Below, piece by piece: positions 36,156 through 45,127 of a stretch of DNA of 64,000 nucleotides. The DNA lies in contig NZ_BMEO01000001.1 in the NCBI RefSeq assembly GCF_014636635.1, forward strand, positions 62,001 through 126,000, written 5' to 3'. The position numbers were made by a program, and so were the translations under genes. Position 1 is the stretch's first letter. Each line of letters opens with the position of its first letter. The notes beneath the pieces are model-generated. The model was not told the DNA's origin. It worked only from the letters and a program-made list of their open reading frames with translations, and did no database searches. This stretch comes from Marinicella pacifica. Lineage in GTDB: Bacteria > Pseudomonadota > Gammaproteobacteria > Xanthomonadales > Marinicellaceae.

Positions 36156-38927
36156 TTATTCAAAACCATCTTTAAAAATGACATCATTTTCATCGATAAA
36201 GATGGCGTAAATATTTTTGTCACGATTCATGGTCAATTGGCAAGGATTGCTGTTATCAGTGCATTGCCCCCGACTACTTTGCCACTTATCGAACAAGAAA
36301 CCCGAGTCAGGACTGGCGATTAAATTCAACTCAGTTCCCAGGGGATAATGAAACGAACAGTTACTGAAACAGCTGATGCCTAAGCTGCCATTGACAATCC
36401 CCATCCCGGTAACGGTTATATTGAGCTCAACATTGGGGCCGCCTTGTTGGTAAAGAAAAGCTTCTGTGTGATTGGGATGGGCATCAACACCGGTTAAATC
36501 GCCACCACCGTTAAATGCCAAACCGAGCAAAGGTGGTGTGCTTAATAAGTCTTCAACCACATCACCGTTGGTGAATACATTGTCTGATTGCTGGTTACTG
36601 GTGTTTTTAGAAATCAGCACAGTGGTACTGAGGTCGCGATCATACAAGTAGATATCATTATAATTATCGTTATCTTCAGCCAGAACTGCCGAGGCGGTGG
36701 TATAAGCAATGTATCGCCCTGAAGTCGATGTGCTGTTATCTGATGCAGAAGATGAGATGGGGTCGCCATTACTGTCTTGTGAAACCAATTCGAGCCATTG
36801 GGTGTCACGATCGTAAGCCAATACCTGCGTATGGCCGACGCTATTGGTGTAGTCGTCATTGGTTAAGTTACTGGCTAAAGTTGTAAATGACACCACAGAT
36901 CCATCGTAGCTGATGGCCGGTGAAATGGAAAAACTATTGGCCTCTTCTAAAGTAGGTCTTTGGCTGACTCGAAACACCGAACCACCGGGCCAGGAACGCA
37001 TGAATATATCGTAAGTTGAGTTGGTATCTGCAGCTACTAAATCACTGGCTCGTGAAACAAAAACAATCCATTGATCACTGCTTGATCCGCTGATTTGTGC
37101 ATAATAAGAATCACCGTTACCAGCGATGCCTGTTGGGTTGGTGCTGACCAATGACAGGCTGTTGTTACTCGGGTCAAATAAATATATATCGTCAGAGTCG
37201 TTGTTGTCATTGGCTGTTAAGCTGTAGTTGCTGCTGAATACCACCATGCCGGCATCGTTGACGCTGGGATTGGAACCCGTTGCGATTTGGGTATATTGTT
37301 GGTTATTGCGGTTGTATAAAAACACATGATGTTCACCCAGATCAACCGTACCGTTGGGCTGAAAAAAGTTCGAAGTAAAAGTGATGAACTCACCCGATGG
37401 CGATATGCTGTAGGGTATTTGAGATAAATTTTTACCAATTTTAAGGTGCTGGTCACTGTTTCTGTCCAATAAGAACAAATCCAAATTTGAATCATTGTCC
37501 ACTTGGGTGGTTAGATTTCGGGTTGCGGATGAATAGATAACCGATTGTTGGTCAGCGCTTATTTTAGGCTGATGGACATTGGTGGTTATTGTATTGGGGT
37601 TGAAAACAACCGGATTGAGGTGTTGGATTTGTTGGTTGGTAAAGTCGTATTCAAACAACGTAGCGCGATAACTGTAATTTGGGCTGTTGGTTAAATCTGC
37701 ACTGGATCTCAGCAACAGTTTTTGACCATTGGCTGATAAATCCTGTGACTGGTTATTGGGTGTTAGTATAGAGCTGGTATTCACCGGGGTAGTGATTAAC
37801 CGACTGATTTGCGCGCTACCGACTTCATACGTGTACACATCCTGTATACCATTGGTGTCACCGGGCAAAAGGGCGCTTGTATCGGAAAAAATCACGCGCG
37901 TACCATCGGCACTGATTATCACTGAATTGACATTCGGGTCGGTTATTTCTTGGCCATTCTCATCTAAGTTAAGACGAATGTTCTGACTGCCATTGAACAA
38001 AAACAAATCACTTTGACCGTTGTTGTCATTACTCACCAAATCAGTTTGTCTGCTTACATGAGCCACCTGACCCTGGTTACTGACTGAAATTGAGGAAGGA
38101 CCTCTAGACTGGACGTCGGTTGTGACTTGGCCGTTGGGTTTTACTGTGAACACCTGAAGTGTGCCACTGACATTGTCATATAAATAACCATTGTTGCCAA
38201 CCACCGTATCGGCGGTTAAATTAGTGGCTCGACTCGCGAATGCAATGTATCTGTTATTGGCTGAAACTGAAAAACTATTGATGGAATAATTGACACCAGC
38301 AGTGTTATCAAATGATTTACTGAGTAAAGTATATTGGTTGGTGCTTAAGTTTTTTCGATACAAATTTTGTCTGGAATCAGTGTGCAGAGGGTCTAAATTT
38401 TCTGAAGTGGTGAAGGTTAACGAACCGGCATCATCTGCAAGGTGTACCGAGCCAGACACATTAAAGGCGCCAGCCACACTGTCAAAACTGGCAACCTCCA
38501 GAGCTCCGGTATTTAAGTTTTTAAGGTACATCGGTCTTGTATAAAGTCCACCACCCGGAGGCTCCACAAGTGCAGTAAACGCCACCCACTGTCCATCTGA
38601 TGTTGGTTTGGAAAATTCTAAAATTGTAAAGTAATCTGCCGGAATCTCGCCAGTGGCGGTTTTTGTGGCTCTGCGGGTGGTGTTGTTCAAGCTGTCATAA
38701 ACAAACAAATCAATTATTTGGTTGTTATCCCCGGCAACGATGTTAGATGCGGCGCTGACAAAAGCGATAAAGCGACCATTGGCAGAGGTTTTTGCGGAAT
38801 AGACGTCACCATTTAGCTCTGCGCCCAATTGGCCGTTGGGTTGACTGAGCCAATGTAAGGCTTGAGCGTTAACTTGTTTGTGGCTGATTATCATCAAAAA
38901 CAACATTATAATAAATTTGTAAGGCAT
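36156..38927 (-). CDS. Large secreted beta-propeller (TolB/PD40-like) protein with IFK-D-GF-E tail
   Basis: The 923-residue protein has a signal peptide (ends near VNAQA, residue 22). Many repeats follow the pattern ...G(R)FIAFVSAASNIVAGDNN..DLFVYD, the blades of a WD40-like/PD40 propeller (for example IVFVSRASDLVAADTNSTYDIFMRS). Near the C-terminus (about 845-905) is a short beta domain with paired Cys (GMGIVNGSLGISCFSNC..., YPLGTELNLIASPDSGFLFDKWQS) of the kind found in bacterial surface proteins. The end is ENDVIFKDGFE. The function is unknown. Its promoter carries an 11-bp TTCAG array. It converges with the regulator gene. Confidence 0.8.
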   Translation of the reverse strand: MPYKFIIMLFLMIISHKQVNAQALHWLSQPNGQLGAELNGDVYSAKTSANGRFIAFVSAASNIVAGDNNQIIDLFVYDSLNNTTRRATKTATGEIPADYFTILEFSKPTSDGQWVAFTALVEPPGGGLYTRPMYLKNLNTGALEVASFDSVAGAFNVSGSVHLADDAGSLTFTTSENLDPLHTDSRQNLYRKNLSTNQYTLLSKSFDNTAGVNYSINSFSVSANNRYIAFASRATNLTADTVVGNNGYLYDNVSGTLQVFTVKPNGQVTTDVQSRGPSSISVSNQGQVAHVSRQTDLVSNDNNGQSDLFLFNGSQNIRLNLDENGQEITDPNVNSVIISADGTRVIFSDTSALLPGDTNGIQDVYTYEVGSAQISRLITTPVNTSSILTPNNQSQDLSANGQKLLLRSSADLTNSPNYSYRATLFEYDFTNQQIQHLNPVVFNPNTITTNVHQPKISADQQSVIYSSATRNLTTQVDNDSNLDLFLLDRNSDQHLKIGKNLSQIPYSISPSGEFITFTSNFFQPNGTVDLGEHHVFLYNRNNQQYTQIATGSNPSVNDAGMVVFSSNYSLTANDNNDSDDIYLFDPSNNSLSLVSTNPTGIAGNGDSYYAQISGSSSDQWIVFVSRASDLVAADTNSTYDIFMRSWPGGSVFRVSQRPTLEEANSFSISPAISYDGSVVSFTTLASNLTNDDYTNSVGHTQVLAYDRDTQWLELVSQDSNGDPISSSASDNSTSTSGRYIAYTTASAVLAEDNDNYNDIYLYDRDLSTTVLISKNTSNQQSDNVFTNGDVVEDLLSTPPLLGLAFNGGGDLTGVDAHPNHTEAFLYQQGGPNVELNITVTGMGIVNGSLGISCFSNCSFHYPLGTELNLIASPDSGFLFDKWQSSRGQCTDNSNPCQLTMNRDKNIYAIFIDENDVIFKDGFE

Positions 38928-38996
38928 AATTCTCTCCTGATTGGTTGAGTGCAGGCCCTAGTAAAATTGTTCTTTAGGGCTTACAGTATGTTCAGA

Positions 38997-39050
38997 AGTT
39001 TAGTGAATTGATTCTTTTAGGGCTTGAAAATGGTCTGAAAATGTTCTGAA
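38997..39050 (-). promoter_or_regulatory. 11-bp-spaced TTCAG array and -10 of the beta-propeller gene
   Basis: On the minus strand TTCAG (39050-39046), TTCAG (39039-39035) and TTCAA (39028-39024) begin 11 bp apart. A weak -10, TAAACT (39002-38997), lies 21 bp past the last. The array-to-gene distance is about 97 bp. This is the same geometry as upstream of 31797, 30818 and 30550. No further gene is seen in the remaining bases up to 39291. Confidence 0.6.
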
Positions 39051-39291
39051 TTTTTCCTTAATAACCCTGTTAAGACCTCACAATCAGAAGATTTTTTGTC
39101 AGTTGATACTTCCGTGTTTTATGCATTAACCGACTGGATGATGGTTGCGTCATTGGCTGGTCCCTGAGATGAGGTTATCCATCAACCTATATTTTAAGAC
39201 AATTCAATCATTTATTATGGTTTCCGGGGACACCTACACTATCAACCAAAATATTTGCAAATTTAAGCAAGACCGATTAATTTATAATCAA

Positions 39292-39453
39292 AGAGACCTT
39301 TGCTCGATTCTGGGCAATTGAGAAAAGGGATTAAAAATGTGGCAATCAAGGCGGAAAATGCAGTCCAATACGCCGTTATTGGCAAGTTTTTCAACGCAGA
39401 GTGGCACATTTTTAAACTTTTTATCTTTGTTCACGAATCGAGCAAAGGTCTCT
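39292..39453. mobile_element. 162-bp MITE-like element with 19-bp perfect terminal inverted repeats
   Basis: AGAGACCTTTGCTCGATTC (39292-39310) is perfectly inverted at 39435-39453. The inner parts of both arms are also partly complementary (ATTAAAAATGTG against CACATTTTTAAA), so the RNA could fold into a long hairpin. Flanking CAA triplets (39289-39291 and 39454-39456) may be a 3-bp target duplication. The termini resemble IS5-like ends and the element at 61493-61783. There is no transposase gene. It ends 21 bp before the Nramp gene start. Confidence 0.8.
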
Positions 39454-39474
39454 CAAATTAAATCTACAATAAAA

Positions 39475-40728
39475 ATGAGGGTTTCAAAACTATTTGCACT
39501 GTTAGGTCCGGGTATTGTCTGGGCGGCCACCAGTATTGGTGTTTCACATATTGTCCAGGCGACGCGGGCGGGCGCTGATTTTGGTTTTGCCTTACTCGGT
39601 TTTATCTTGCTGGCTCATGTTACAAAATACCCGTTCTTTCTGTTTGGCCCGAAATATGCCGCCTTAACGGGAAACAGTCTATTGGATGGGTATAAAAATA
39701 TCGGACAATGGGCCTTTTATTTGTTTTTACTGCTGACTTTCATCACCATGTTTTTCATTCAATCCGGGGTGACTATTGTGACCGCGGCCTTGGCCATGAA
39801 TTTATTTGGTGATGTCTTGTCATTATCGCAATGGGCTGCTTTGATTCTGACAATTGTGTGTGCGGTTTTAATCATTGGCCATTACAGGGCGTTGAGCACT
39901 TTACTTAAATGGATGATGTTCTTGTTAGCGGTCTTAAGTGTCATTGCCTGGTTCGCAGCGGTTCATCGACTGGGATTTACACCATCGGGTAAAGCACCTG
40001 TTATTTCCTTAACATCTGCTGCCAGCATCGCTTTTATTGTGGCTCTGATTGGTTGGATGCCAACGTCCATTGAGATTTCCGTCTGGCATTCTATTTGGAC
40101 CACATTACGAATTGATAAGCCGGGTCATGAAGCCGCCAAAAATGCCGCAACTGATTTCAATATCGGTTATTGTGTGAGTTTTATTCTGGCTGTTATTTTT
40201 CTCTGGCTGGGCGCCCTACTGATGTTTGGTCAAGGCCAGGGCTTTGCCCAATCAGCGGCGGATTTTGCGGGGCAGCTGGTCGGTCTTTACAGCCTGGCTT
40301 TGGGTGACTGGAGTTGGCTGTTAATGGCCATCGTGACTTTTCTGGCCTTGTTTTCCACGACTTTTGCGGTGTCCGATGGTTTTCCCCGGGTTTGGAAGCG
40401 AGCCAGGCGACTTATAAGCCGGCAAAATAACGCGATAGCAGATGCCAAAGCCAATAAAACTTATCTCATCACCTTAATTATTTTGGCTGTCGGCAGTTGG
40501 TGGATTATTCGTTTTTTTACCGCTGATATTAAAGCGTTGCTTGATTTTGTCACCACCGTGTCTTTTGTCAGTGCGCCTTTATACGCCTGGTTAAACTATA
40601 AAGTGATCACGGGTGCTGATGTCCCGGACGACCAAAAACCACGAGGCTGGTTTAAACTCTATACCCTGCTATGTCTGTTGATGTTAACCCTGTTCAGTTT
40701 GTTCTTTTTAGGCTGGCGATTTTTGTAA
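39475..40728 (+). CDS. Nramp-family divalent metal transporter
   Basis: The chosen start is ATG 39475 (MRVSKLFALLGPGIVWAATSIG), giving 417 residues. The frame is open to ATG 39337, but those 46 codons come from an inserted inverted-repeat element. About eleven TM helices are visible. The TM1 region GPGIVWAATSIGVSHI differs from the classical Nramp DPGN motif, the site that in true Nramps binds Mn or Fe. TM6 likewise shows ALIGWMPTSIEIS without the usual M-P-H. It therefore belongs to a diverged Nramp-related group and its substrate is unsure. The next gene begins 13 bp downstream. Confidence 0.8.
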   Translation: MRVSKLFALLGPGIVWAATSIGVSHIVQATRAGADFGFALLGFILLAHVTKYPFFLFGPKYAALTGNSLLDGYKNIGQWAFYLFLLLTFITMFFIQSGVTIVTAALAMNLFGDVLSLSQWAALILTIVCAVLIIGHYRALSTLLKWMMFLLAVLSVIAWFAAVHRLGFTPSGKAPVISLTSAASIAFIVALIGWMPTSIEISVWHSIWTTLRIDKPGHEAAKNAATDFNIGYCVSFILAVIFLWLGALLMFGQGQGFAQSAADFAGQLVGLYSLALGDWSWLLMAIVTFLALFSTTFAVSDGFPRVWKRARRLISRQNNAIADAKANKTYLITLIILAVGSWWIIRFFTADIKALLDFVTTVSFVSAPLYAWLNYKVITGADVPDDQKPRGWFKLYTLLCLLMLTLFSLFFLGWRFL

Positions 40729-40741
40729 TCATTCTACGTAA

Positions 40742-42727
40742 ATGGCCTTAATTTCTTTGCAATTAACAAACGAGCAACGCATTAAACGCAATGGTTTTTT
40801 ACTGTTTATTGGTACTTGTTTAATCTACGCATTAAGTTTAGGCCATCAATTTGCTTTGGATGATGCTGTGGTGTTAACCGGAAATCGATTTGTACAGCAG
40901 ATGGATTTCTGGTCCATCTTAACGCAAGACACTTTCGCCGGTTTTTTTCAGAGCGAAAATACCAGTCAGTTTGTTCATGGAGGACGGTATCGGCCTCTGA
41001 CCTTAATGCTGTTTGCAATTATTTGGTCAGTTACCCAATCCCCCTGGGTATTTCATTTGCTCAATGTGCTGGCATTTGCCGCAACGGTGGTAACAATCTA
41101 CAAAATCACTGTTCAATTATGCAATAAAAAATTTAAACCAAATCAACATCAACGATTGGCCTTCTATACAGCCGTATTATTTGCCGTGCACCCCATTCAC
41201 ACTGAAGTCGTGAATAACATAAAAGGTCTGGATGATATTTTGTCACTGTTATTGGCATTAATTGCTTGGCTTTTTGTATTGAAATCTTCACCAACTTCTT
41301 CAATAAACTATTTCATTTCAATATTTTTTTTCATGTTTTTGGCTCTCATGGCCAAAGAATCTGCCATCTTAATCGTTCCCTTATCAGGATTAAGTTTATG
41401 GTTTTTTCAAAACAAGAAACAATGGACTGCTTTTAAACAAATTTTACCCATGATTGTGGCCGTTGCACTATATCTTTTGATTCGTGGCGTGATTACTCAA
41501 TCATCATCGGACATTCAAACTTTACCTGAGTTGATGAATAATCCGTTTTTACAATGGCATCAAGGCAGCTGGCAACCTTTATCTACCTCTGACAAATATG
41601 GAACCATACTACACTCGTTGGGCCTGTATTTATATAAAGTCTTTTTACCCATTCAGCTAACCCATGACTATTATCCTCATGCGATTCCAGTGACCGGTTT
41701 TTGTCAATGGCAATCTTTATTACCATTGTTTCTTTATTTGGCATTAGTGACTTACACATTGTGGGGTTTATACAAGCGACAACTGCCTGCTTTTGCCTGG
41801 ACTGTTTATGGCATTTCACTGGCTCTGTTCTCCAATATACCATTCACAATCGGCACACTGATGGCAGAACGTTTTTTGTACATTCCTTCTTTAGGGATTT
41901 GTTTATTAATGGCCTGGGCTTATGTTGTTCTAAGCAAAAAAACACAAGCAAACCAAGCTGTTAGGACTGTTGTCAGCGCTGTTGCTGTGTTGGTTATACT
42001 AGCGGCAAGTTGGCAAACGCTGCAGCGATCGCGCGTCTGGCATGACAATTTAACCCTGTTTGAGGCTGATATCGTCAAATCCAGCAATTCCGCCAAATTA
42101 AACAACGCACTGGCCGGAGCGCTGATTGCACAATCTCAATCAACAAGAACTAAAAATCCTGAAAAGGCAATACAACAACTTGAACGTGCCCTCATTTACC
42201 TTAATCGAGCCATTCGCATACACCCCACTTATGCACAAGCGTATTTATTAAAAGGCAACGCATTACATTATCTTGGTCAAACCAATGACGCCATTGACGC
42301 CTATCTTCACGCCCTCAAATTAAAGCCGAACTTTACCGCAGCCAGAGATAATCTATCCCGTGTACAAGCCCATCGTAAACTCGCAAAAACCCAAAAACAA
42401 CTTCAGGAAATAACCCAACAAGCCATTACACTCAGTCAACAAGGCAATTACTCACAAGCCATTGAGATGTTTACAGCCATACTGAATACACACACATCTG
42501 CGCAATACTTTTTTTTCCGGGGTGTGGCCTATGGTCAATCAGGACAACCCAAACTGGCTTTAAATGATTTCAAACAAGCAGAAATCCTGACTGACCCTCA
42601 AGACTCAGAGAATTTAATGCGCCTATGGCAGGCGATGAAGTCTGCCAGTTTGGAAACCGGCAACAATCAACAAGCCGATATATATCAGTCAAAAATAGAC
42701 AATTTATTGTCAGCTCGCTCACAATAA
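40742..42727 (+). CDS. TMTC-like GT-C membrane protein with C-terminal TPRs
   Basis: The 661-residue protein has about ten TM helices in the first ~420 residues. An early luminal-type loop carries FALDDAVVLTGN (acidic pair as in GT-C enzymes) and YRPLTLMLF. AVHPIHTEVVNNIKGLDDILSLLL and AERFLYIPSLGICLL also occur; these match the TMTC/DUF1736 family of O-mannosyltransferase-like proteins. The C-terminal part (about 440-655) consists of TPR repeats (AIDAYLHALKLKPNFTAARDNL, YSQAIEMFTAILNTH). A protein O-glycosyltransferase role is plausible, and the many secreted proteins here could be acceptors, but this is not shown. The gap to the Nramp gene is 13 bp. Confidence 0.75.
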   Translation: MALISLQLTNEQRIKRNGFLLFIGTCLIYALSLGHQFALDDAVVLTGNRFVQQMDFWSILTQDTFAGFFQSENTSQFVHGGRYRPLTLMLFAIIWSVTQSPWVFHLLNVLAFAATVVTIYKITVQLCNKKFKPNQHQRLAFYTAVLFAVHPIHTEVVNNIKGLDDILSLLLALIAWLFVLKSSPTSSINYFISIFFFMFLALMAKESAILIVPLSGLSLWFFQNKKQWTAFKQILPMIVAVALYLLIRGVITQSSSDIQTLPELMNNPFLQWHQGSWQPLSTSDKYGTILHSLGLYLYKVFLPIQLTHDYYPHAIPVTGFCQWQSLLPLFLYLALVTYTLWGLYKRQLPAFAWTVYGISLALFSNIPFTIGTLMAERFLYIPSLGICLLMAWAYVVLSKKTQANQAVRTVVSAVAVLVILAASWQTLQRSRVWHDNLTLFEADIVKSSNSAKLNNALAGALIAQSQSTRTKNPEKAIQQLERALIYLNRAIRIHPTYAQAYLLKGNALHYLGQTNDAIDAYLHALKLKPNFTAARDNLSRVQAHRKLAKTQKQLQEITQQAITLSQQGNYSQAIEMFTAILNTHTSAQYFFFRGVAYGQSGQPKLALNDFKQAEILTDPQDSENLMRLWQAMKSASLETGNNQQADIYQSKIDNLLSARSQ

Positions 42728-42841
42728 GTCAATTGCATTGACAATAACCCGATCTTTTTTTCAACTTTATACTTCTGTTTAATTGACTCAATAATAAAAC
42801 CCTGATAATTTAACCAACAATAAAAATTTGGGAATACTATT

Positions 42842-44332
42842 TTGAAAAAAAGTTACTTGCTGGCGGTTACTTTATTAACAGCCTCAATGGCCTCGGCCAA
42901 TAACACGCCTCATGACTTGTCATCCGGCCCATTCTTACAAGATTGGTCTAATCCCAGTTTGATTACCAGCAACGATGATTGGTCGGGAGTTCCAAGTATC
43001 GAAGGCTTTCAGGGTGGTGGCTTAGTCAGCGGTAATAATGTTGATCCACAAACGGTATTAACCGCCGATGATCCCGGCACCTTCGACGTATTTGCCAATG
43101 AAACCAATCCAGACACCTTAAATTCAGGTGGTGTTGCTGAATTTGACACCCTGGCCAACCCGGTGGTCGCTTTTCAAGGATCGGGCACGGCAGATGCGCC
43201 GTATTTACAAATATATTTAAACACCACTGGACGACAAGATATTCGCGTTCAATATTTATTGCGTGACGTTGATGGATCAAACAACGATTCAGTTCAGCAG
43301 GTGGGTCTGCACTACCGTGTGGGCTCTTCCGGTACTTGGACCAATTTACCCGGTGGTTATGTGGCAGACGCGTCCACCGGTCCGAATCTTTCTACGGCCA
43401 CATTTCCAATTGATGTGACCTTACCGGTAGCGGCCAACAATCAGGCTGTAGTTCAACTGCGTGTTATGACCACCAATGCCTCAGGTTCTGATGAATTTAT
43501 TGGTGTCGATGACATTAATATTTCCAGCAACCCAACAGCCACACCTGTAGTAGCCACTGCGGTGGTCGATAATAATGTCTCAATCAACGGCGGTAATGAC
43601 GGCCAGGCCACTGCTTCCGGCTCAGGTGGTGTGCCACCTTATACTTATGCCTGGAGTGACGGACAAACCACAGCCACCGCAACCAACCTGATTGCCGGTG
43701 TCTATTCAGTCACTGTGACCGATAACAACGGCGGCAATGACGCGGCTTCGGTCACCATCACCGAACCCACTGCCGTGGTCGCAACCGCAGTGGTTGATAA
43801 CAATGTCTCTGTTAATGGCGGCAATGACGGCCAGGCCACTGCTTCCGGCTCCGGCGGTGTGCCACCTTATACTTATGCCTGGAGTGACGGACAAACCACA
43901 GCCACCGCAACCAACCTCATTGCCGGTGTCTATTCAGTCACTGTGACCGATAACAATGGCGGCACTGACGCGACTTCGGTCACCATCACCGAACCAACAC
44001 CATTAACAGCAACCATCACCAATGTGGTTGACGAGAGTGTCCCGGGTGCCGCGGACGGATCAGCCACAGTTTCTGCCAGTGGTGGTGTGCCACCCTACAG
44101 CTACCTTTGGAGTAACGGCGGAACAACCGCAACCATCAACGGATTAACCGCCGGTTCTTACACAGTGACTGTTACTGATGATAATGGCGCCACTGCTTCT
44201 CCTGCTGCTGCAGTGGTGGGTGTAACAGGTTCATTACCGCCCACGGCTGTTCCATCTAACGCCACATGGTCGCTGATCTTTCTTTCCATAATGATTGTTT
44301 TATTAACTCTAAGAAGACGTTTTAGTCACTAA
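42842..44332 (+). CDS. Surface protein with SprB-type repeats and C-terminal membrane anchor
   Basis: The 496-residue protein probably starts at TTG 42842 and has a signal peptide (cleavage near ASA-NN). Residues ~20-235 form a beta-rich domain. Three SprB-like repeats follow (ATASGSGGVPPYTYAWSDG... and SVTVTDNNGG), at about 236-311, 312-387 and 388-460. The C-terminus PSNATWSLIFLSIMIVLLTLRRRFSH has the tripartite form of IPTL/PEP-type sorting signals: a short motif, a TM helix, and an Arg cluster. SprB repeats are best known from Bacteroidota gliding proteins but occur in other phyla. Unlike its neighbours it lacks the IFK-D-GF-E tail. Confidence 0.8.
   Translation: MKKSYLLAVTLLTASMASANNTPHDLSSGPFLQDWSNPSLITSNDDWSGVPSIEGFQGGGLVSGNNVDPQTVLTADDPGTFDVFANETNPDTLNSGGVAEFDTLANPVVAFQGSGTADAPYLQIYLNTTGRQDIRVQYLLRDVDGSNNDSVQQVGLHYRVGSSGTWTNLPGGYVADASTGPNLSTATFPIDVTLPVAANNQAVVQLRVMTTNASGSDEFIGVDDINISSNPTATPVVATAVVDNNVSINGGNDGQATASGSGGVPPYTYAWSDGQTTATATNLIAGVYSVTVTDNNGGNDAASVTITEPTAVVATAVVDNNVSVNGGNDGQATASGSGGVPPYTYAWSDGQTTATATNLIAGVYSVTVTDNNGGTDATSVTITEPTPLTATITNVVDESVPGAADGSATVSASGGVPPYSYLWSNGGTTATINGLTAGSYTVTVTDDNGATASPAAAVVGVTGSLPPTAVPSNATWSLIFLSIMIVLLTLRRRFSH
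43547..44002 (+). repeat. Two 228-bp tandem DNA repeats inside the SprB-repeat gene
   Basis: Copies at 43547-43774 and 43775-44002 are nearly identical, with long exact runs (for example from GGCCAGGCCACTGCTTCCGG onward in both). Each copy encodes 76 residues. The third protein repeat downstream has diverged at DNA level. The pattern indicates a recent in-frame duplication, and copy number may vary by recombination. Confidence 0.85.
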
Positions 44333-44385
44333 AACGTTTTCTTAAATGAAAAAAGCCACAACCCTTAACCGATTGTGGCTTTTTT
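44313..44385. terminator. Two stacked hairpins ending the SprB-repeat gene
   Basis: ACGTTTTAG-TCA-CTAAAACGT surrounds the stop codon. A longer stem then follows, with AAAAAAGCCACAA (44349-44361) pairing perfectly with TTGTGGCTTTTTT (44373-44385). A and T runs on both sides allow bidirectional termination, serving also the convergent START-domain gene. Confidence 0.85.
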
Positions 44386-44449
44386 GTATCCAAGTCATAA
44401 TCGTACCATTAACTAACCGGATACCATACTTATCAACCCAAATTAATGA

Positions 44450-45115
44450 CTATTCAACTTCAGACAGCATCTCCAACTCCGCTTCTGTATAAGTTGTGCC
44501 TTTATACTTTGGACTTTGAACAATTTCCGCAAGACCTTGCAACGTTTTATACATGGACCTTTTAATCATGGCGTGATTAATTGATTTAAAAGGCAATCTG
44601 GGATCAATATAAACTTCATAAGTCACCTCGGTTTCTCTCTGACCGACCGCTTTTAAAGTCCATGTCATTTCGACATCATGAATGCGCACTGCCTGATTAC
44701 TTTCTGGTGCGTAATCCGGTCGCGACTGAAATGAAATGGTGAATACCCGTTCTTTGGGTTCATAGACCACATGGGCTTGTTGATAAAAATCGCGGTGTTT
44801 AAACCACAAAGGCGCGTTAACGGTGGTGTGATAAATCCGGGTTTTTACATCGATCATCTCGACCATCTTATTTGAAACACAGTTATGCACCCATTCAGGG
44901 CAGGCTTTAGTGTCCTGTAAGGCCGCTAAAATAGTATCCGCCGGGTCATCAACTCGGGTTTGGGCTTTAAACCGTTTTAAATCCTGCCCCGGTTCCTCAC
45001 GGGAAAAAACCTGGACACCCGCTTTATCTTCAATCAATGACCATACAGTGATCGCATCTGCCACAGCAATGAAGCAGATTAACAGCAGTGATACGTGTCT
45101 ATAACGCGGCATCAC
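44450..45115 (-). CDS. START-domain lipid-binding-type protein, exported
   Basis: The 221-residue protein has a hydrophobic N-terminal signal segment (about residues 8-22). A START/SRPBCC domain fills the rest: W-x-L-x-E-D-K-A-G-V-Q-V-F at the beginning, ALQDTKACPEWVHNC, PLWFKHRDFY and a long C-terminal helix INHAMIKRSMYKTLQGLAEIV. Bacterial START proteins of this length are found next to envelope genes, but their ligands are unknown. It is followed on the same strand by the small membrane protein gene's opposite side: that gene lies 12 bp upstream, so the two form an operon. Confidence 0.82.
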   Translation of the reverse strand: MMPRYRHVSLLLICFIAVADAITVWSLIEDKAGVQVFSREEPGQDLKRFKAQTRVDDPADTILAALQDTKACPEWVHNCVSNKMVEMIDVKTRIYHTTVNAPLWFKHRDFYQQAHVVYEPKERVFTISFQSRPDYAPESNQAVRIHDVEMTWTLKAVGQRETEVTYEVYIDPRLPFKSINHAMIKRSMYKTLQGLAEIVQSPKYKGTTYTEAELEMLSEVE

Positions 45116-45127
45116 TTTAAAAATGAA

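Noticed and set aside
39210-39245. GGTTTCCGGGGACACCTACA stretch resembling an insertion-sequence end
   Set aside because: No inverted partner or transposase remnant was found nearby.
39337-39474. N-terminal 46-codon extension of the Nramp-like protein
   Set aside because: It is encoded by the inserted inverted-repeat element, and homology to transporters begins at the ATG at 39475; kept only as a finding.
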